From Frankia sp. AgB1.9 (GTDB lineage Bacteria; Actinomycetota; Actinomycetes; Frankiales; Frankiaceae): a stretch of 64,000 bases of DNA. A program made the position numbers and the translations under genes. Under the pieces are notes generated by a model. That model made no database searches, had not been told where the DNA came from, and worked only from the letters and a program-made list of their open reading frames with translations. This document shows positions 62,781 through 64,000 of the stretch, in pieces (position 1 is the stretch's first letter; every line of letters begins with the position of its first letter). The stretch lies in assembly GCF_016786355.1 (NCBI RefSeq), contig NZ_JADWYX010000007.1, positions 63,052-127,051 on the forward strand. Reading direction: 5' to 3'.

Positions 62781-63926
62781 ATGTCTCAGCGACAATGGCG
62801 AACAGGGATGTGCTCGGCGGCGCTGGCCGTCGCAGGGGTGATCGTCCTGGCCACGGCCCCGACGGCTGCCGCGACCGGGCCCGGCTTCGTACTGGACTGG
62901 GGTGCCAACGGCCAGGGCCAGCTCGGCGACGGCACGACGACGGGCCGCCTGACACCGGTCCAGGTCTTGGACATTGACGAACTCACCGCCGTCGCGGCCG
63001 GCGAGGGCACCGGGTATGCGATGGCCTTCGGCGCCGTCCAGGCCTGGGGTGACAACTCACACAACGAGCTCGGTGACGGCACCACCACCGACCGCCTGAC
63101 TCCGGTGCAGGTCAACGACCTGGTCGACGTGGTCGCTGTCGGGGCCGGCGCCCACAACGGGTATGCGGTGCGCAGCGACGGGACTGCCTGGGCCTGGGGG
63201 GAGAACAGCGACGGTTCCGTCGGCGACGGCACCACCGCCAACCGCTCGATTCCGGTCCAGGTCTCCGGCCTGACCGACGTGACCGCCGTCGCCGGCGGCA
63301 TGCACACCGGGTACGCGGTGCGCAGCGACGGAACCGCCTGGGCCTGGGGAGAGAACAACGCCGGGCAGCTTGGTGACGGCACCACCACCGATCGCCCGAT
63401 TCCGGTCCAGGTCTCCGGCCTGACCGACGTGACCGCCGTCGCCGGCGGTGTGTACCGGGGATATGCGCTGCGCAGTGATGGCACGGTCTGGGCCTGGGGC
63501 TCCAACAGCTTCGGCGCGCTTGGTGACGGCACCACGACGAGCAGCCTGACTCCGGTGCCGGTCGCCGGCCTGACCCAGATCACCGCCATCGCGGCCGGCA
63601 GCAACAGCGGGTACGCGCTGCGCAGTGATGGCACGGTCTGGGCCTGGGGATACAACTACGAGGGCCAGCTTGGCAACGGCACCACGACGGACAGCCCGAC
63701 GCCGGTCCAGGTCTCCGGTCTGACCCGGGCCACCGCCATCGCGGCCGGCGCCTACACCGGGTATGCGCTGCGCCGTGACGGCACCGTCCGGGCCTGGGGA
63801 TCCGGCGCCGCCGGCGCGCTCGGCAACGGCACGACCACCAACCGTTCGACTCCGGCCCAGGTCACCGGCCTGAGCGGCATCACGACGATCGCCGGCGGCG
63901 GCCTCAGCGGGTACGCGGTGAACTGA
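62781..63926 (+). CDS. Secreted RCC1-repeat beta-propeller protein
   Basis: A 381-residue protein with signal peptide (basic start, AALAVAGVIVLATAPTAAA) and seven RCC1-type repeats of about 50 residues, each with AWG.N..GQLGDGTTTDR and GYALRSDGTVWAW. Together they should fold as a seven-bladed propeller outside the cell. Role unknown; bacterial RCC1 proteins are thought to bind partners. Repeats are so alike at DNA level that about 50 bp are identical between 63248 and 63398, 150 bp apart, suggesting recent unequal exchange. ATG 62781 is chosen over 62748. Confidence 0.88.
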   Translation: MSQRQWRTGMCSAALAVAGVIVLATAPTAAATGPGFVLDWGANGQGQLGDGTTTGRLTPVQVLDIDELTAVAAGEGTGYAMAFGAVQAWGDNSHNELGDGTTTDRLTPVQVNDLVDVVAVGAGAHNGYAVRSDGTAWAWGENSDGSVGDGTTANRSIPVQVSGLTDVTAVAGGMHTGYAVRSDGTAWAWGENNAGQLGDGTTTDRPIPVQVSGLTDVTAVAGGVYRGYALRSDGTVWAWGSNSFGALGDGTTTSSLTPVPVAGLTQITAIAAGSNSGYALRSDGTVWAWGYNYEGQLGNGTTTDSPTPVQVSGLTRATAIAAGAYTGYALRRDGTVRAWGSGAAGALGNGTTTNRSTPAQVTGLSGITTIAGGGLSGYAVN

Positions 63927-64000
63927 GTCGGGCCTCGCACCCGTCCGGCCGTTCGCCCAGGTCCACCTGACCGGCTCCCGAAGCCCGCGCGCGGGCCGGG
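63927..64000. other. Right edge, no gene
   Basis: The final 74 bp contain GCCCGCGCGCGGGC, a palindrome that could be part of a terminator for the RCC1-repeat gene. Confidence 0.4.

Overview
The window is about 64 kb of very GC-rich actinobacterial chromosome. High third-position GC, frequent GTG starts, 4-bp GTGA/ATGA overlaps and the cysteine block clpS, DUF2017, mec, cysO, cysM all fit an actinomycete. The overall look resembles Frankia and its relatives, but that placement is an inference and no rRNA or marker gene here proves it. No rRNA, tRNA, CRISPR array or intact transposase was seen.

Bases 1 to 25,400 are mainly a purine/ureide nitrogen-salvage island. In order: end of an S-adenosylmethionine methyltransferase gene; ureABC (minus); a four-gene NitT/TauT-type ABC importer (plus); a degenerate adenine-deaminase-like protein; a RecG-like HATPase_c_4/winged-helix protein and a Rieske oxygenase (minus); a three-subunit xanthine dehydrogenase and allantoinase as one overlapping operon; an allantoicase-OHCU decarboxylase fusion; a 1065-residue LuxR-type ATPase regulator (minus); 5-hydroxyisourate hydrolase; and a CitE/aldolase-like protein. 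Together with an adenosine-deaminase-family enzyme and an 8-oxoguanine/guanine-deaminase-like enzyme at 31.8-34.4 kb, these cover most steps from purine bases to urea and ammonia. Urate oxidase and the urease accessory genes are absent.

Bases 25,400 to 31,600 form an accessory patch with less GC-biased codons: a dehydrogenase, a small two-helix membrane protein, two homologous 352-residue HTH proteins sharing an unassigned C-terminal domain, a GT-A-like glycosyltransferase coupled to the first, an acetyltransferase, and a 32-codon gene overlapping the end of the second. This is my best candidate for an undescribed system.

Bases 34,480 to 50,900 hold a SpoU rRNA methyltransferase, a lipoprotein, an agmatinase-family enzyme, a DUF2752 protein, a dienelactone-hydrolase-like enzyme, an ABC ATPase with three altered motifs, DUF5709 and acidic winged-helix proteins, a branched-chain-amino-acid-type importer with a fused LivH-LivM permease, a sugar epimerase and an HTH-Nudix-like regulator.

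Bases 51,200 to 58,400 hold nicotinate phosphoribosyltransferase beside a probable NrtR regulator, then clpS, DUF2017, mec, a putative cysteine leader peptide, cysO with a duplicated tail, cysM, a 158-bp palindromic element and two divergent paralogous Nudix hydrolases. Bases 58,400 to 64,000 are sparse and carry a cupredoxin, a recombinase-like remnant, a NodB deacetylase fused to phage-tail-like modules, and a secreted RCC1-repeat protein.
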